Part shown: one piece after another, positions 6,847 through 13,984 of the stretch
Numbering within the stretch: the first letter of the stretch is position 1
Layout: the number at the start of each line of letters is the position of its first letter
Origin: JBDREF01 sp043820045
GTDB taxonomy: Bacteria > Planctomycetota > Phycisphaerae > Sedimentisphaerales > Anaerobacaceae
Length of the DNA stretch: 15,395 nucleotides
Direction of reading: 5' to 3'
NCBI GenBank assembly: GCA_043820045.1
Contig: JBDREF010000188.1
Span: forward strand, 1 to 15,395
Notes under the pieces: model-generated
Told to the model about the DNA's origin: nothing
The model's database searches: none
Seen by the model: the letters and a program-made list of their open reading frames with translations, nothing else
Position numbers and translations under genes: made by a program

Positions 6847-7299
6847 TCATTTCAGGTCCATGCGTTTGACATGAATCAGCCGGTGGCCGAGCATGTCCAC
6901 GGCGGCCTGGCACTGCTCCAGGACAATGTAGCCGATTAGCGGCTCGTAGGCTCCGTCGTCCGATTTGGCATCAACGAAGCAGACCTCGTTATAAATAGGC
7001 CGGAATCCTTCAATCTGAATTCGCACCGGCCCGCATATCGAGCCCCTGGTCGTCTCCTGGGTTGCAGTCTGCAGCTCAAGAGTCTCGATCTCTTCGAGAT
7101 CGCCAAGCCGGTCCCGCCATGCCGAGGGCAGAATCATGTACGAAGCGCCCGTGTCCACCAGCGCATCGCACCGCAGAGACTTCGCTGGGTCGGCCAGATT
7201 CTCGATTTTCACTGAACTTACGATTCTTCCCATACCTGCTGCAATTCCGGGATTCATCTTGACCCCAAAAAACCCATTTTTTTTCTTCAAGATGCGCAT
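6847..7299 (-). CDS. Retropepsin-like aspartic protease, stand-alone
   Basis: The 150-residue protein belongs to the single-domain bacterial retropepsin-like family. It has a catalytic ALVDTGASYMILP motif (D49-T50-G51) and a C-terminal EPLIGYIVLE...AVDM stretch matching the family's conserved L-G-x-x-x-L-E. Active enzymes are homodimers. No signal peptide is visible, so it is probably cytoplasmic. The start is uncertain: the ATG at 7299 lies about 13 nt after the predicted transcription start but has no ribosome site. The ATGs at 7257 (weak GGGG 5 nt upstream) and 7233 (best fit to relatives, which usually begin MG.V...V.) are alternatives giving 136 or 128 residues. The promoter is at 7319-7347. 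The target is unknown. Confidence 0.8.
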   Translation of the reverse strand: MRILKKKNGFFGVKMNPGIAAGMGRIVSSVKIENLADPAKSLRCDALVDTGASYMILPSAWRDRLGDLEEIETLELQTATQETTRGSICGPVRIQIEGFRPIYNEVCFVDAKSDDGAYEPLIGYIVLEQCQAAVDMLGHRLIHVKRMDLK

Positions 7300-7318
7300 T
7301 CAATGGCTGCTGTTCCAT

Positions 7319-7347
7319 ATTATAACCCCTACCCCAGCCGTGGGCAA
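7319..7347 (-). promoter_or_regulatory. Sigma70-type promoter of the retropepsin gene
   Basis: On the minus strand TTGCCC (7342-7347) and a consensus TATAAT (7319-7324) are separated by exactly 17 nt. The start would be near 7312. The prepilin-like gene may be read from the same promoter. Confidence 0.65.
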
Positions 7348-7896
7348 AGAAAATCCAGAAAAAGCCTTTTGGACAGGATTTACAGGATTTACGCAGATTC
7401 AATCTACGGCTATCCTGTAATCCCGTCAAAAACTAAACCGCGGATACCTAAGGCACAAGTTGCGCCGATTGCGCGGAAAAATAGTAAATGCAAAGGGCCA
7501 CAGATTCCACTGATTAACACGATTCTGTATTTCCCGTAAGGGATGGCTTGCGCCACTGTATTCTGTGTTCTGGAAGTTTTTCTTGCTTTCCCGCCCCGGC
7601 GGCCGTATATTAACCGGCGAGGGCTATGGCGTAAGAGGTACGTTGTGAGGAAATAATGAAATGCGAGTTCTGACACGGATTAACGCTGATTTACACGGAT
7701 TCTTGCCGCGAATTGAGTATGGTGGCCGCGGAATTGTAATTTCTTTGGAAGATTTTCGCTTGGGGTGCCATACAGTTGTCACTCCTGAGCAGAATTTCTC
7801 AAGATTTAGCTTACTCGCCCCGTCCGAAATGACGTTAATTTGATAGTGAATGGTCGTCTGTGAATTGACACGGATTAACGGTGAACCAAAACAGTC
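7348..7896. other. Long intergenic region of dispersed repeats before the helicase gene
   Basis: I see no real gene in about 550 bases. Repeat words are at 7371-7400 (GGATTTACAGGATTTACGC type), 7499-7525 (GATTCCACTGATTAACACG), 7671-7704 (GACACGGATTAACGCTGATT, TTACACGGATTC) and 7865-7880 (TTGACACGGATTAACG). ATTCTGTATTC-type words are at 7523-7531 and 7555-7575. A candidate promoter lies at 7583-7611. The small open frame at 7661-7843 begins with LTRINADLHGF, a translation of the repeat. Confidence 0.55.
7583..7611 (+). promoter_or_regulatory. Candidate promoter, possibly for the helicase gene
   Basis: TTGCTT (7583-7588), a 17-nt G+C-rich spacer and TATATT (7606-7611). If used, the helicase transcript would carry a leader of about 280 nt that includes repeat sequence. 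Confidence 0.35.
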
Positions 7897-10800
7897 GTGA
7901 CTGCCATGCGATCATCTAATGATGAAACACGAGCAATTCGTCTCGTTGAGTATCTGACGAGGCTGGCGTCCCTGCGTACAAAGACCGTGAGGGAGCTATC
8001 TGAAGATTCTCAGGTACTTTGGATACATAAGGTTCCACGCCGAAAAGGGTGCTTTACTCAGGCTTGGGGTGCAAATGAAGAGTACGACCGCGACATTTGG
8101 CTAGAGGTACAGTCATACCGTGAGCCAGAGCTTCCAAGACCGCCAGAAATATGCCAGCATTGGATCAATAACGACACGATCAGAGATACCAAAGACTTAC
8201 CTGTTCTATTGGAAACGATTACAGAACAGATTAAGAATCCTGGATGGAAAGAAGGCTTGGATCAGCCTCAATACATAAACCAAACAATATATTTGGAGAA
8301 TTGCCACCGAGTTAGAGAAGAATGGAATAAGTATGTCGAACAAAAATGGCTTCCATGGGCTGAACAACATAAAGAATGGGAAGAGGTTCACGAGGTCTAT
8401 TCAACTCTTTTTGCCATTCATCAGGAACAATTAAGACTCGGCGAAGAATATGAATTGGTTTTGGGATTAGGGCTTCTAACTTGGCAAACGCCGAGCAGGC
8501 AAAGAGTAAGGCGACATCTTGTTGTTGCGAATGCGCTCCTTGAATTTGAAGCTCGCTTAGGAAAATTCACGGTCAGACCCAATCCGGATGGAGCCAGTCT
8601 CAGGCCAGAATTAGACATGCTTGACGTGGAAGAGCAGCCGGCCCGCGCAGAAGATTCAGCAAAGAAGGGCCTGATGCAAGCGGAGGACGACCCATGGAAT
8701 AAAGACTGTGTTGAGGGAGTCCTGAAGGCTCTCGTTCATTCTATGAACACACTCGGGGAATATCATGATCGGATGACGACAGAAGCACCGCAATATTCCG
8801 AGAAGCCTACCGTGGAGTACGCTCCCGCAGTCATTTTGAGAAAACGGTCAATTAGAGGACTGACCGAAGTACTGAAGCGAATAAAGAAACGGCTCGAAGA
8901 GGATGACGTAATCCCTGCTGAATTTAGAGACATTGCAGAGATAAAGGTCAACCAGAATAATGACTTGTCGGAAGAGAATGATGTCGCGGATACTGATTTT
9001 GGTGGAGAAATATATTTTCCAAAGCCATTTAATGAAGAGCAAAGGCGTATTATAGAAAAGATTAGAAGCTCGAACGGAGTGCTCGTACAAGGGCCTCCGG
9101 GTACGGGTAAGTCACATACAATCGCCAATCTTATATGCCACTTGCTTGCGACAGGAAAACGGATTCTTATCACAGCGAAGACTCCAAGAGCATTAAAAGT
9201 TCTTGAAGGACATGTTCCAGAGGAAATCCGGCCTCTGTGCATAAATATGCTGGGAAGCGGCATTGAAGAAAGAAAAGCGCTAGAGACAAGTGTAAATTCA
9301 ATCCTTCAAAAGAATGAGGAATCAAATCTTTTTGAAAATGCACAGAAAGGAATCCAAAAGGGGGAAGATGACCTTCATCGTTTGAGGCAGGAGAAAGCAG
9401 AAATAACAAACAGGCTCCGAGCCATTCGAGAGTCCGAAACTCACTCACAGACTGTCGCCGACGGCGCATACCGCGGCACCGCGGCTCAAATTGCTCGTGA
9501 ATTGCAAAGTGATGATAACAAATATGGCTGGTTTACCGACGACGTTGCTCTTGGCTGCGAATTTCCTATATCGGAGACAGAGCTATACAAGTTGCTGAAT
9601 GGCCTACGGGCTCTGACAGACGACAAGAAAAAAGAGCTTGGAGAGTCCTGGCCAGATCTTAACTCAATTCTAAATGTGGAGCAGTTTGAACTACTTGTGG
9701 AAGGAGAGCGCAAGGCGATAGAGCTGGAGAATACCTTGTCGATAGACATTGATACTGCTTTCTTCCAGAGTGTTTCTGAATTAAGCGGAGAGAGGATTCG
9801 TTATCTTCTGGACGGTTTGAACCAGTTGACATGCGAAATTCAAAGGATAAAGGCAATGCCTCATCGCTGGGCATCGGACGCAATTTGGGACGTCTCTTCA
9901 GGGAATTGTGCAGTCTGGGAGGAATTATCAAAATTTTCCACGAAAACTATCAGCGACTTAACAAATATCGTTGAGAAGTCCGATTCCACTAATATCACAC
10001 TGCCTGAAAAGGCCGAAATCAGAGCGGTTTACGAAGACGCCTTGGCTATAAAAAATCACCTTTCACATGGAGGTAAATTAGGTTGGGGTCCATTCTGCCC
10101 AAGTGTTGTCAAACCAATAAGGCACATAATCAGGTCAGTCCGTGTGAACGGTCGTCCATGCAATAGTCTAGAGCGTATTACCTTGCTGGTCGATACCTTG
10201 CGAGTTCGAATTGAACTGGAGGATGCGTGGGTTTTCTGGGGTGGGCGCATTGAAAGACCAACGGGACCATACATTTTGCAGTTTAGGCTGTTTGTGGCTT
10301 TAACGGATACCCTCAGTGACATCCTTTCCCTTGAGGATCAATTCAATCAATGTAAGAACATCCTGCAGCGATGCCGTAATACGCTCCAAGCAGTTTGGCA
10401 TGAAGAGCCTTGTCTTCGATTGCTCGCTCGAACATGCGACTATGCACTTTCGAAAATCCAACGGACACAGGCGCAAAATGAACTCAAGAAGGAGGAGTCC
10501 TGGATCGCAAGCTGGACAACCAAAAGCAGTGCTCATGCTCTGACCGGGCAATTGTTGGAAGCGATTCAATCTCGCAACATAAATGCATTTGCCTGTGGCT
10601 GCGCGAAGATCGAGGAACTGGGTCAACTGAGGAAATCTGCCTCTTGGGTCGATGAAGCACTTCAAAAGGTAGAACAGGTTGCTCCCGATCTGGCCAACAA
10701 CCTTTCTGTAAGTTGCAGGGATGCTATGTGGGATGAGCGAATCAAGATGCTTTCAGATGCCTGGCGCTGGGCGCAAGCACGAACTTGGTTGCGCAAATAC

Positions 10801-12651
10801 ATCTGCAAAGAAGATGCTCCGAGCCTTGAAAGACGAGAACATCAGATTGAATCGGAGATAAATAGAATCATCGCTCATATCGCATCGCTAAAGGCATGGT
10901 CTTTTTGTTTCAGCAGGATGAGAGAGCACCACAGGCGCCATATGGAGAATTGGCGGCTAATGATGAGTCAGATAACTAAAGGCGGGAGGGGGAAACACGA
11001 TAATTGGCGCCGCGAGCAAGCACAAAAAAGCCTCGGTGAATGTCGGGAAGCAGTTCCGGCATGGGTGATGCCTTTACATCGCGTTTGGGACACAGTAGAT
11101 CCGTCGCCAGGGATGTTTGATGTTGTTATTGTTGATGAAGCATCCCAGTGCGGGTTTGAGGCTGTTCCTCTGTTTTACCTCGGAAAGAAGGTACTCATTG
11201 TTGGAGATAATAAGCAGATCAGTCCCAATGCAATGGGCGTTCCTGAAAATGCGGTTCATCACCTGATGGAACAATTCCTTTACGATTTCAACTTTAAAGG
11301 ATCTTTCGGTTTGAATATAAGTCTATTTGACCACGCGAAACGACTGTTCGGAACACAGCGAGTCGCTTTGCGGGAGCATTTCCGTTGTATGCCTGAGATC
11401 ATTCGTTTCTCCAACGACCTCTGCTATTCGGATACGCCCTTAATTCCGCTTAGGCAATATGGCGCAGATAGGCTCGAACCGGTCAAACACATATACCTTG
11501 ATAATGGTTATCGGGAAGGATATGGAAATCGCGTTATAAACCGGGTGGAAGCAGAGGCCATAGTCAACAAAATTGTGGAACTATGCCGTGACGACAGGTA
11601 TGTAGGAAAGACTATGGGAGTAATTGTCCTCCAAGGAAATGCCCAAGCAGCGTTAATTGAAAGACAGCTATTGGAGTGTTTAGACGCAGAAGAAATAGAT
11701 AGACGCCGCCTTATATGCGGAAACCCTTACAGTTTTCAGGGCGACGAGCGGGATATAATCTTTCTCTCGATGGTGGCAGCGCCGAATGAGAGAATAGGAG
11801 CAATGGCAAGAGATACTTTCGAGAGGAGCTTCAACGTTGCAGCAAGCCGAGCGAAAGATCAAATGTGGCTTTTTCACTCTGTTACGCAGAATGACTTAGC
11901 CGAGACCTGTCTTCGCAAGCGTCTGCTGAAACATTTTGAGGAAACACAAATACAAGAGATTGCAGGCATAGCCGTCGATAATTTGAGAAGACAATCTGAA
12001 CGGGCTAATCGCTCTATTGAAAAACCTCCGCACCCTTTCGATAGTTGGTTTGAAGTGGATGTCGCATTAGAAGTTGCAGGCAGAGGCTACAGAGTAATTC
12101 CGCAATTGGAAGTCGCCGGCAAATTCATAGACATCGTTATCGAAGGGGGACAATGCCGTTTAGCCGTCGAATGCTACGGGGATTATTGGCATGGCGCGGA
12201 ACAGTATGAACAGGATATGGAACGTCAGCGGAAGCTCGAACGATGCGGTTGGGTATTTTATATCGTCAGAGAATCTGCTTTCTACGCAAACAAAGAGGTC
12301 GTATTGACCGGTTTATGGCGCCTACTCGAAGAAAGAGGTATTAGCCCTCAGGATTGGATACCCTCAGAAGATGTGCCGTTGGAGAAGGAGCAAGATGGTC
12401 AAAGTCCTAATGCTGAGAAGGTCGAAGTCGGCGACACGGTCATTTACGTCAATGATGAAGAGCCAGATGTGGAGAAGCAGGCTCTTATTACTTTGGGTTC
12501 TTCACACCCTGATTATGGAGAAATCAACGTCAATACCCCGATTGCCCAAGCACTTTTAGGGGCGTCTGTTGGAGATGTTGTTACAGTAAAATTGCCAAAT
12601 AGTATAGCACACTTACGTATCATTGAAATACGTAAACGCGACGTTTATTGA
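7897..12651 (+). CDS. Giant SF1 helicase with C-terminal Vsr/MTES_1575-like nuclease and GreA/GreB C-terminal domain
   Basis: The product is 1584 residues. Residues 1-330 form a family-specific N-terminal region. Helicase motifs are complete: Q-motif NEEQRRII (379-386), Walker A GPPGTGKS (399-406), Walker B VDEASQ (1079-1084), GDNKQ (1103-1107), REHFRC (1159-1164), SFQGDERD (1279-1286) and VAASRAKD (1314-1321). About 600 mainly helical, partly coiled-coil residues separate motifs Ia and II. Residues 1383-1480 are a PD-(D/E)xK nuclease-like domain with E1386, D1412 and AVECYGDYWHG (E1425). Residues about 1507-1580 match GreA/GreB C-terminal domains (INVNTPIAQALLG...GDVVTVKLP). The start is GTG 7897 or ATG 7906, after an in-frame stop at 7882, with no clear ribosome site. 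The gene is visibly A+T-richer than its neighbours, suggesting transfer. I infer a role in defence or conflict; the activity of this exact fusion is not known to me. Confidence 0.9.
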   Translation: MTAMRSSNDETRAIRLVEYLTRLASLRTKTVRELSEDSQVLWIHKVPRRKGCFTQAWGANEEYDRDIWLEVQSYREPELPRPPEICQHWINNDTIRDTKDLPVLLETITEQIKNPGWKEGLDQPQYINQTIYLENCHRVREEWNKYVEQKWLPWAEQHKEWEEVHEVYSTLFAIHQEQLRLGEEYELVLGLGLLTWQTPSRQRVRRHLVVANALLEFEARLGKFTVRPNPDGASLRPELDMLDVEEQPARAEDSAKKGLMQAEDDPWNKDCVEGVLKALVHSMNTLGEYHDRMTTEAPQYSEKPTVEYAPAVILRKRSIRGLTEVLKRIKKRLEEDDVIPAEFRDIAEIKVNQNNDLSEENDVADTDFGGEIYFPKPFNEEQRRIIEKIRSSNGVLVQGPPGTGKSHTIANLICHLLATGKRILITAKTPRALKVLEGHVPEEIRPLCINMLGSGIEERKALETSVNSILQKNEESNLFENAQKGIQKGEDDLHRLRQEKAEITNRLRAIRESETHSQTVADGAYRGTAAQIARELQSDDNKYGWFTDDVALGCEFPISETELYKLLNGLRALTDDKKKELGESWPDLNSILNVEQFELLVEGERKAIELENTLSIDIDTAFFQSVSELSGERIRYLLDGLNQLTCEIQRIKAMPHRWASDAIWDVSSGNCAVWEELSKFSTKTISDLTNIVEKSDSTNITLPEKAEIRAVYEDALAIKNHLSHGGKLGWGPFCPSVVKPIRHIIRSVRVNGRPCNSLERITLLVDTLRVRIELEDAWVFWGGRIERPTGPYILQFRLFVALTDTLSDILSLEDQFNQCKNILQRCRNTLQAVWHEEPCLRLLARTCDYALSKIQRTQAQNELKKEESWIASWTTKSSAHALTGQLLEAIQSRNINAFACGCAKIEELGQLRKSASWVDEALQKVEQVAPDLANNLSVSCRDAMWDERIKMLSDAWRWAQARTWLRKYICKEDAPSLERREHQIESEINRIIAHIASLKAWSFCFSRMREHHRRHMENWRLMMSQITKGGRGKHDNWRREQAQKSLGECREAVPAWVMPLHRVWDTVDPSPGMFDVVIVDEASQCGFEAVPLFYLGKKVLIVGDNKQISPNAMGVPENAVHHLMEQFLYDFNFKGSFGLNISLFDHAKRLFGTQRVALREHFRCMPEIIRFSNDLCYSDTPLIPLRQYGADRLEPVKHIYLDNGYREGYGNRVINRVEAEAIVNKIVELCRDDRYVGKTMGVIVLQGNAQAALIERQLLECLDAEEIDRRRLICGNPYSFQGDERDIIFLSMVAAPNERIGAMARDTFERSFNVAASRAKDQMWLFHSVTQNDLAETCLRKRLLKHFEETQIQEIAGIAVDNLRRQSERANRSIEKPPHPFDSWFEVDVALEVAGRGYRVIPQLEVAGKFIDIVIEGGQCRLAVECYGDYWHGAEQYEQDMERQRKLERCGWVFYIVRESAFYANKEVVLTGLWRLLEERGISPQDWIPSEDVPLEKEQDGQSPNAEKVEVGDTVIYVNDEEPDVEKQALITLGSSHPDYGEINVNTPIAQALLGASVGDVVTVKLPNSIAHLRIIEIRKRDVY

Positions 12652-12676
12652 CTTCTGGGGCCAGCCCATTCTGGGC

Positions 12677-12700
12677 AATTCGGGGGACACCTTACTTAAT
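12677..12700. repeat. GGGGGACAG dispersed element, copy B
   Basis: AATTCGGGGGACACC followed by TTACTTAAT; related to the copies at 5775-5798 and 12783-12802. It lies 26 bases after the helicase stop codon. Confidence 0.6.
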
Positions 12701-12718
12701 TCGGCTGCACAAAACCGT

Positions 12719-12747
12719 GTAAACTTGTCCTGAGCGAAGCCGAATGG
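12719..12747 (+). repeat. 29-bp dispersed element, direct arm
   Basis: GTAAACTTGTCCTGAGC plus 12 further bases; 26 of 29 positions match the reverse complement of 12942-12970. The core TTGTCCTGAGCGAAG resembles a dispersed repeat common in bacterial genomes. Confidence 0.7.
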
Positions 12748-12782
12748 ATCAGCGTAAATCCGTGTCTGAATTTGTGTCTGTG

Positions 12783-12802
12783 AATTCGGGGGACAGCCTA
12801 AT
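12783..12802. repeat. GGGGGACAG dispersed element, copy C (shortened)
   Basis: AATTCGGGGGACAGCCTAAT. Compared with copy A it lacks four bases in the TTAC segment. Confidence 0.55.
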
Positions 12803-12912
12803 GGGGAAGATTTAAGGTGTCCGGTACTTTTTCCGGGCAGTCCTCGGATTGCCTTCTGTCCTCTTTTCTCTGTTTTCCGTCTTCTGTATTCTATATTCTG
12901 TGGCCCTTTTAA

Positions 12913-12941
12913 TTGACTATTTACTATTTATTATTTACTAT
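12913..12941. repeat. Heptamer array (TTTACTA type)
   Basis: Consecutive 7-base steps TTGACTA, TTTACTA, TTTATTA, TTTACTA. Related runs are at 12964-13003, 13828-13854 and 13936-13970, and the word AATTGACTATTT also starts at 5881. Confidence 0.65.
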
Positions 12942-12970
12942 CCGTTCGGCGTTGCTCAGGACAAGTTTAC
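12942..12970 (-). repeat. 29-bp dispersed element, inverted arm
   Basis: Reverse-complement partner of 12719-12747 with three differences. Together they bracket 194 bases and could be the ends of a small non-autonomous element, or two independent insertions. Confidence 0.65.
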
Positions 12971-12971
12971 T

Positions 12972-13001
12972 ATTGACTATGGCTAAGCCATAAACTTACT
13001 A
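12972..13001 (+). repeat. 30-bp direct repeat, left copy, before the HEPN/MNT pair
   Basis: Pairs with 13753-13782; 28 of 30 positions are identical. The core ATGGC-TAA-GCCAT is a small palindrome, followed by AAACTTACTA. Confidence 0.8.
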
Positions 13002-13026
13002 TTTCTCTGTGGTGAACTGAGGTTTT

Positions 13027-13030
13027 GGAG
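13027..13030 (+). promoter_or_regulatory. Ribosome binding site for the HEPN gene
   Basis: GGAG lies 9 nt before the ATG at 13040. It overlaps the alternative TTG start at 13025, which makes that earlier start unlikely. Confidence 0.6.
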
Positions 13031-13039
13031 AACCAAAAA

Positions 13040-13462
13040 ATGAAGCTTGATTTGAGCAGTCTTCGCAAGGCTGTTGAGTCTCTGGAAAAGACGCTGAGAG
13101 TAGCCGACGACGGGGCTTTCATGTCGCGTTTGACCGAGGACCAGAAACAGGCCGTAAAGGCGGGCGTTATTCAGAACTTCGAGTTCACTTATGAATTGTG
13201 CTGGAAGTTCATGCGGCGGTGGCTGGAGTCTAATCTCGGCTCTGTCTATGTGGCGGGCGTGGCCCGGCGGCAGTTGTTCCGATTGAGCGCCGAAAACCGG
13301 CTTCTGGGCGACGTGGACCGATGGATGGAGTATCACGATGCGAGAAACGAGACCGCTCACACCTACGATGAAGGTACGGCCGAAGACGTGCTCGAAACGG
13401 CGCACCGGTTTCTTGCCGATGCCCGGGAATTGCTGCACTCTTTAGAGGCTCACAATGATTGA
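13040..13462 (+). CDS. HEPN-domain nucleotidyltransferase-substrate-binding protein (HI0074 family)
   Basis: The 140-residue all-helical protein belongs to the HI0074-type family that pairs with a minimal nucleotidyltransferase. The HEPN signature R-x4-H is intact as RNETAH (R102, H107), preceded by the conserved EYHDA. Upstream is the family's NFEFTYELCWKFMRRWL helix. In such pairs HEPN is usually the RNase-type toxin and its partner the antitoxin that modifies it; whether this copy is toxic is not shown. The ATG at 13040 was chosen for the GGAG 9 nt upstream. The gene overlaps the next by 8 bases, so translation is coupled. The pair sits between 30-bp direct repeats. Confidence 0.88.
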   Translation: MKLDLSSLRKAVESLEKTLRVADDGAFMSRLTEDQKQAVKAGVIQNFEFTYELCWKFMRRWLESNLGSVYVAGVARRQLFRLSAENRLLGDVDRWMEYHDARNETAHTYDEGTAEDVLETAHRFLADARELLHSLEAHND

Positions 13463-13757
13463 CGTCGCGGAACATCACCTTGAGACGATAAAGCACATAC
13501 TCGCGGAATACGTCGGCGACTGCGAGGTCCGCGCGTTCGGCTCAAGGGGCAACGGTACGGCGAAGAAGCATTCGGATCTCGATTTGGCAATCGTCGGGGA
13601 GGGCAAACTCGAACGAAGAGTTAAAATGCTTTTGCGCGAGGCGTTCGAGGAATCGGATCTGCCGTTCAGGGTCGATGTCATAGATTATAACGCCGTATCG
13701 AAAGAGTTTCGGGCGATCATAGAAGACAAGTACGAAGTCATACAGGAACAGCATTGA
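13455..13757 (+). CDS. MNT-type nucleotidyltransferase, partner of the HEPN protein (HI0073 family)
   Basis: The 100-residue minimal nucleotidyltransferase has the full motif GSRGNGTAKKHSDLDLAI, with GSRGNG (29-34), metal-binding D41 and D43, and a third acid D74 in FRVDVID. Known MNT antitoxins transfer nucleotides (AMPylation) to their HEPN partner and silence it; that role is inferred from the pairing here. The ATG at 13455 has AGAGG 6 nt upstream, inside the end of the HEPN gene. The stop codon lies within the right copy of the 30-bp direct repeat, so the last residues of the protein may be repeat-derived. Confidence 0.9.
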   Translation: MIDVAEHHLETIKHILAEYVGDCEVRAFGSRGNGTAKKHSDLDLAIVGEGKLERRVKMLLREAFEESDLPFRVDVIDYNAVSKEFRAIIEDKYEVIQEQH

Positions 13758-13782
13758 CGATGGCTAAGCCATAAATTTACTA
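13753..13782 (+). repeat. 30-bp direct repeat, right copy, after the HEPN/MNT pair
   Basis: Partner of 12972-13001 with two differences (T/G and C/T). It begins within the last codons of the MNT gene. Confidence 0.8.
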
Positions 13783-13827
13783 CTGACCTTTTCTCCGCGT
13801 CATCCGCGAAATCTGCGGTTCCGGCAA

Positions 13828-13854
13828 TTGACTATTTACTATTTCCCATTGACC
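13828..13854. repeat. Heptamer-type repeat run
   Basis: TTGACTATTTACTATTT followed by CCCATTGACC, the same word family as at 12913-12941. Just upstream, 13797-13820 holds CCGCG/CTGCGG words (CTCCGCGTCATCCGCGAAAT). Confidence 0.5.
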
Positions 13855-13865
13855 GTGCATCCGTG

Positions 13866-13937
13866 CTATTCGGCAAGTTTACCGCATGCTTCGAGGAATT
13901 CCTTTGCCCTCCGGAGGGTCGCTGCGGCCCTTTCCAT
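13866..13937 (-). pseudogene. Possible last codons of a lost HEPN-like partner gene
   Basis: On the minus strand an ATG at 13937 opens 23 codons ending at TAG 13866-13868, reading MERAAATLRRAKEFLEACGK then LAE. It is one amphipathic helix, like the end of HEPN-type proteins that pair with MNT enzymes. It lies 47 bases downstream of the solitary MNT gene on the same strand, and the DNA between is TTTACTA-type repeat. I infer a partner gene mostly deleted or replaced by repeats; a chance frame is possible. Confidence 0.25.
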
Positions 13938-13970
13938 TTACTATTTACTATTTGCGATTGACTATTGACT
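13936..13970. repeat. Heptamer array (TTTACTA / TTGACTA)
   Basis: ATTTACTATTTACTATTT, then GCGATTGACTATTGACT. It ends 15 bases from the stop of the solitary MNT gene. Confidence 0.55.
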
Positions 13971-13984
13971 CTGAACATCCTTTC

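Larger units (their letters stand above)
12652..13026. other. Repeat-filled region between the helicase and HEPN genes
   Basis: I see no gene. A short hairpin GCCCA-TTC-TGGGC (12664-12676, no T-run) follows the helicase stop. Two GGGGGACAG elements, inverted copies of a 29-bp element, CGTAAATCCGTGTCTG words (12754-12769), ATTCTGTATTC-type words (about 12866-12903) and a TTTACTA heptamer array (12913-12941) fill the rest. Confidence 0.55.

Noticed and set aside
7661..7843. 60-codon plus-strand open frame before the helicase
   Set aside because: Its start (LTRINADLHGF) is a translation of the CACGGATTAACG repeat and the rest has no protein-like pattern.
13025..13039. TTG at 13025 as start of the HEPN gene
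   Set aside because: The TTG overlaps the GGAG that serves the ATG at 13040, and the extra five residues add nothing to the family match.
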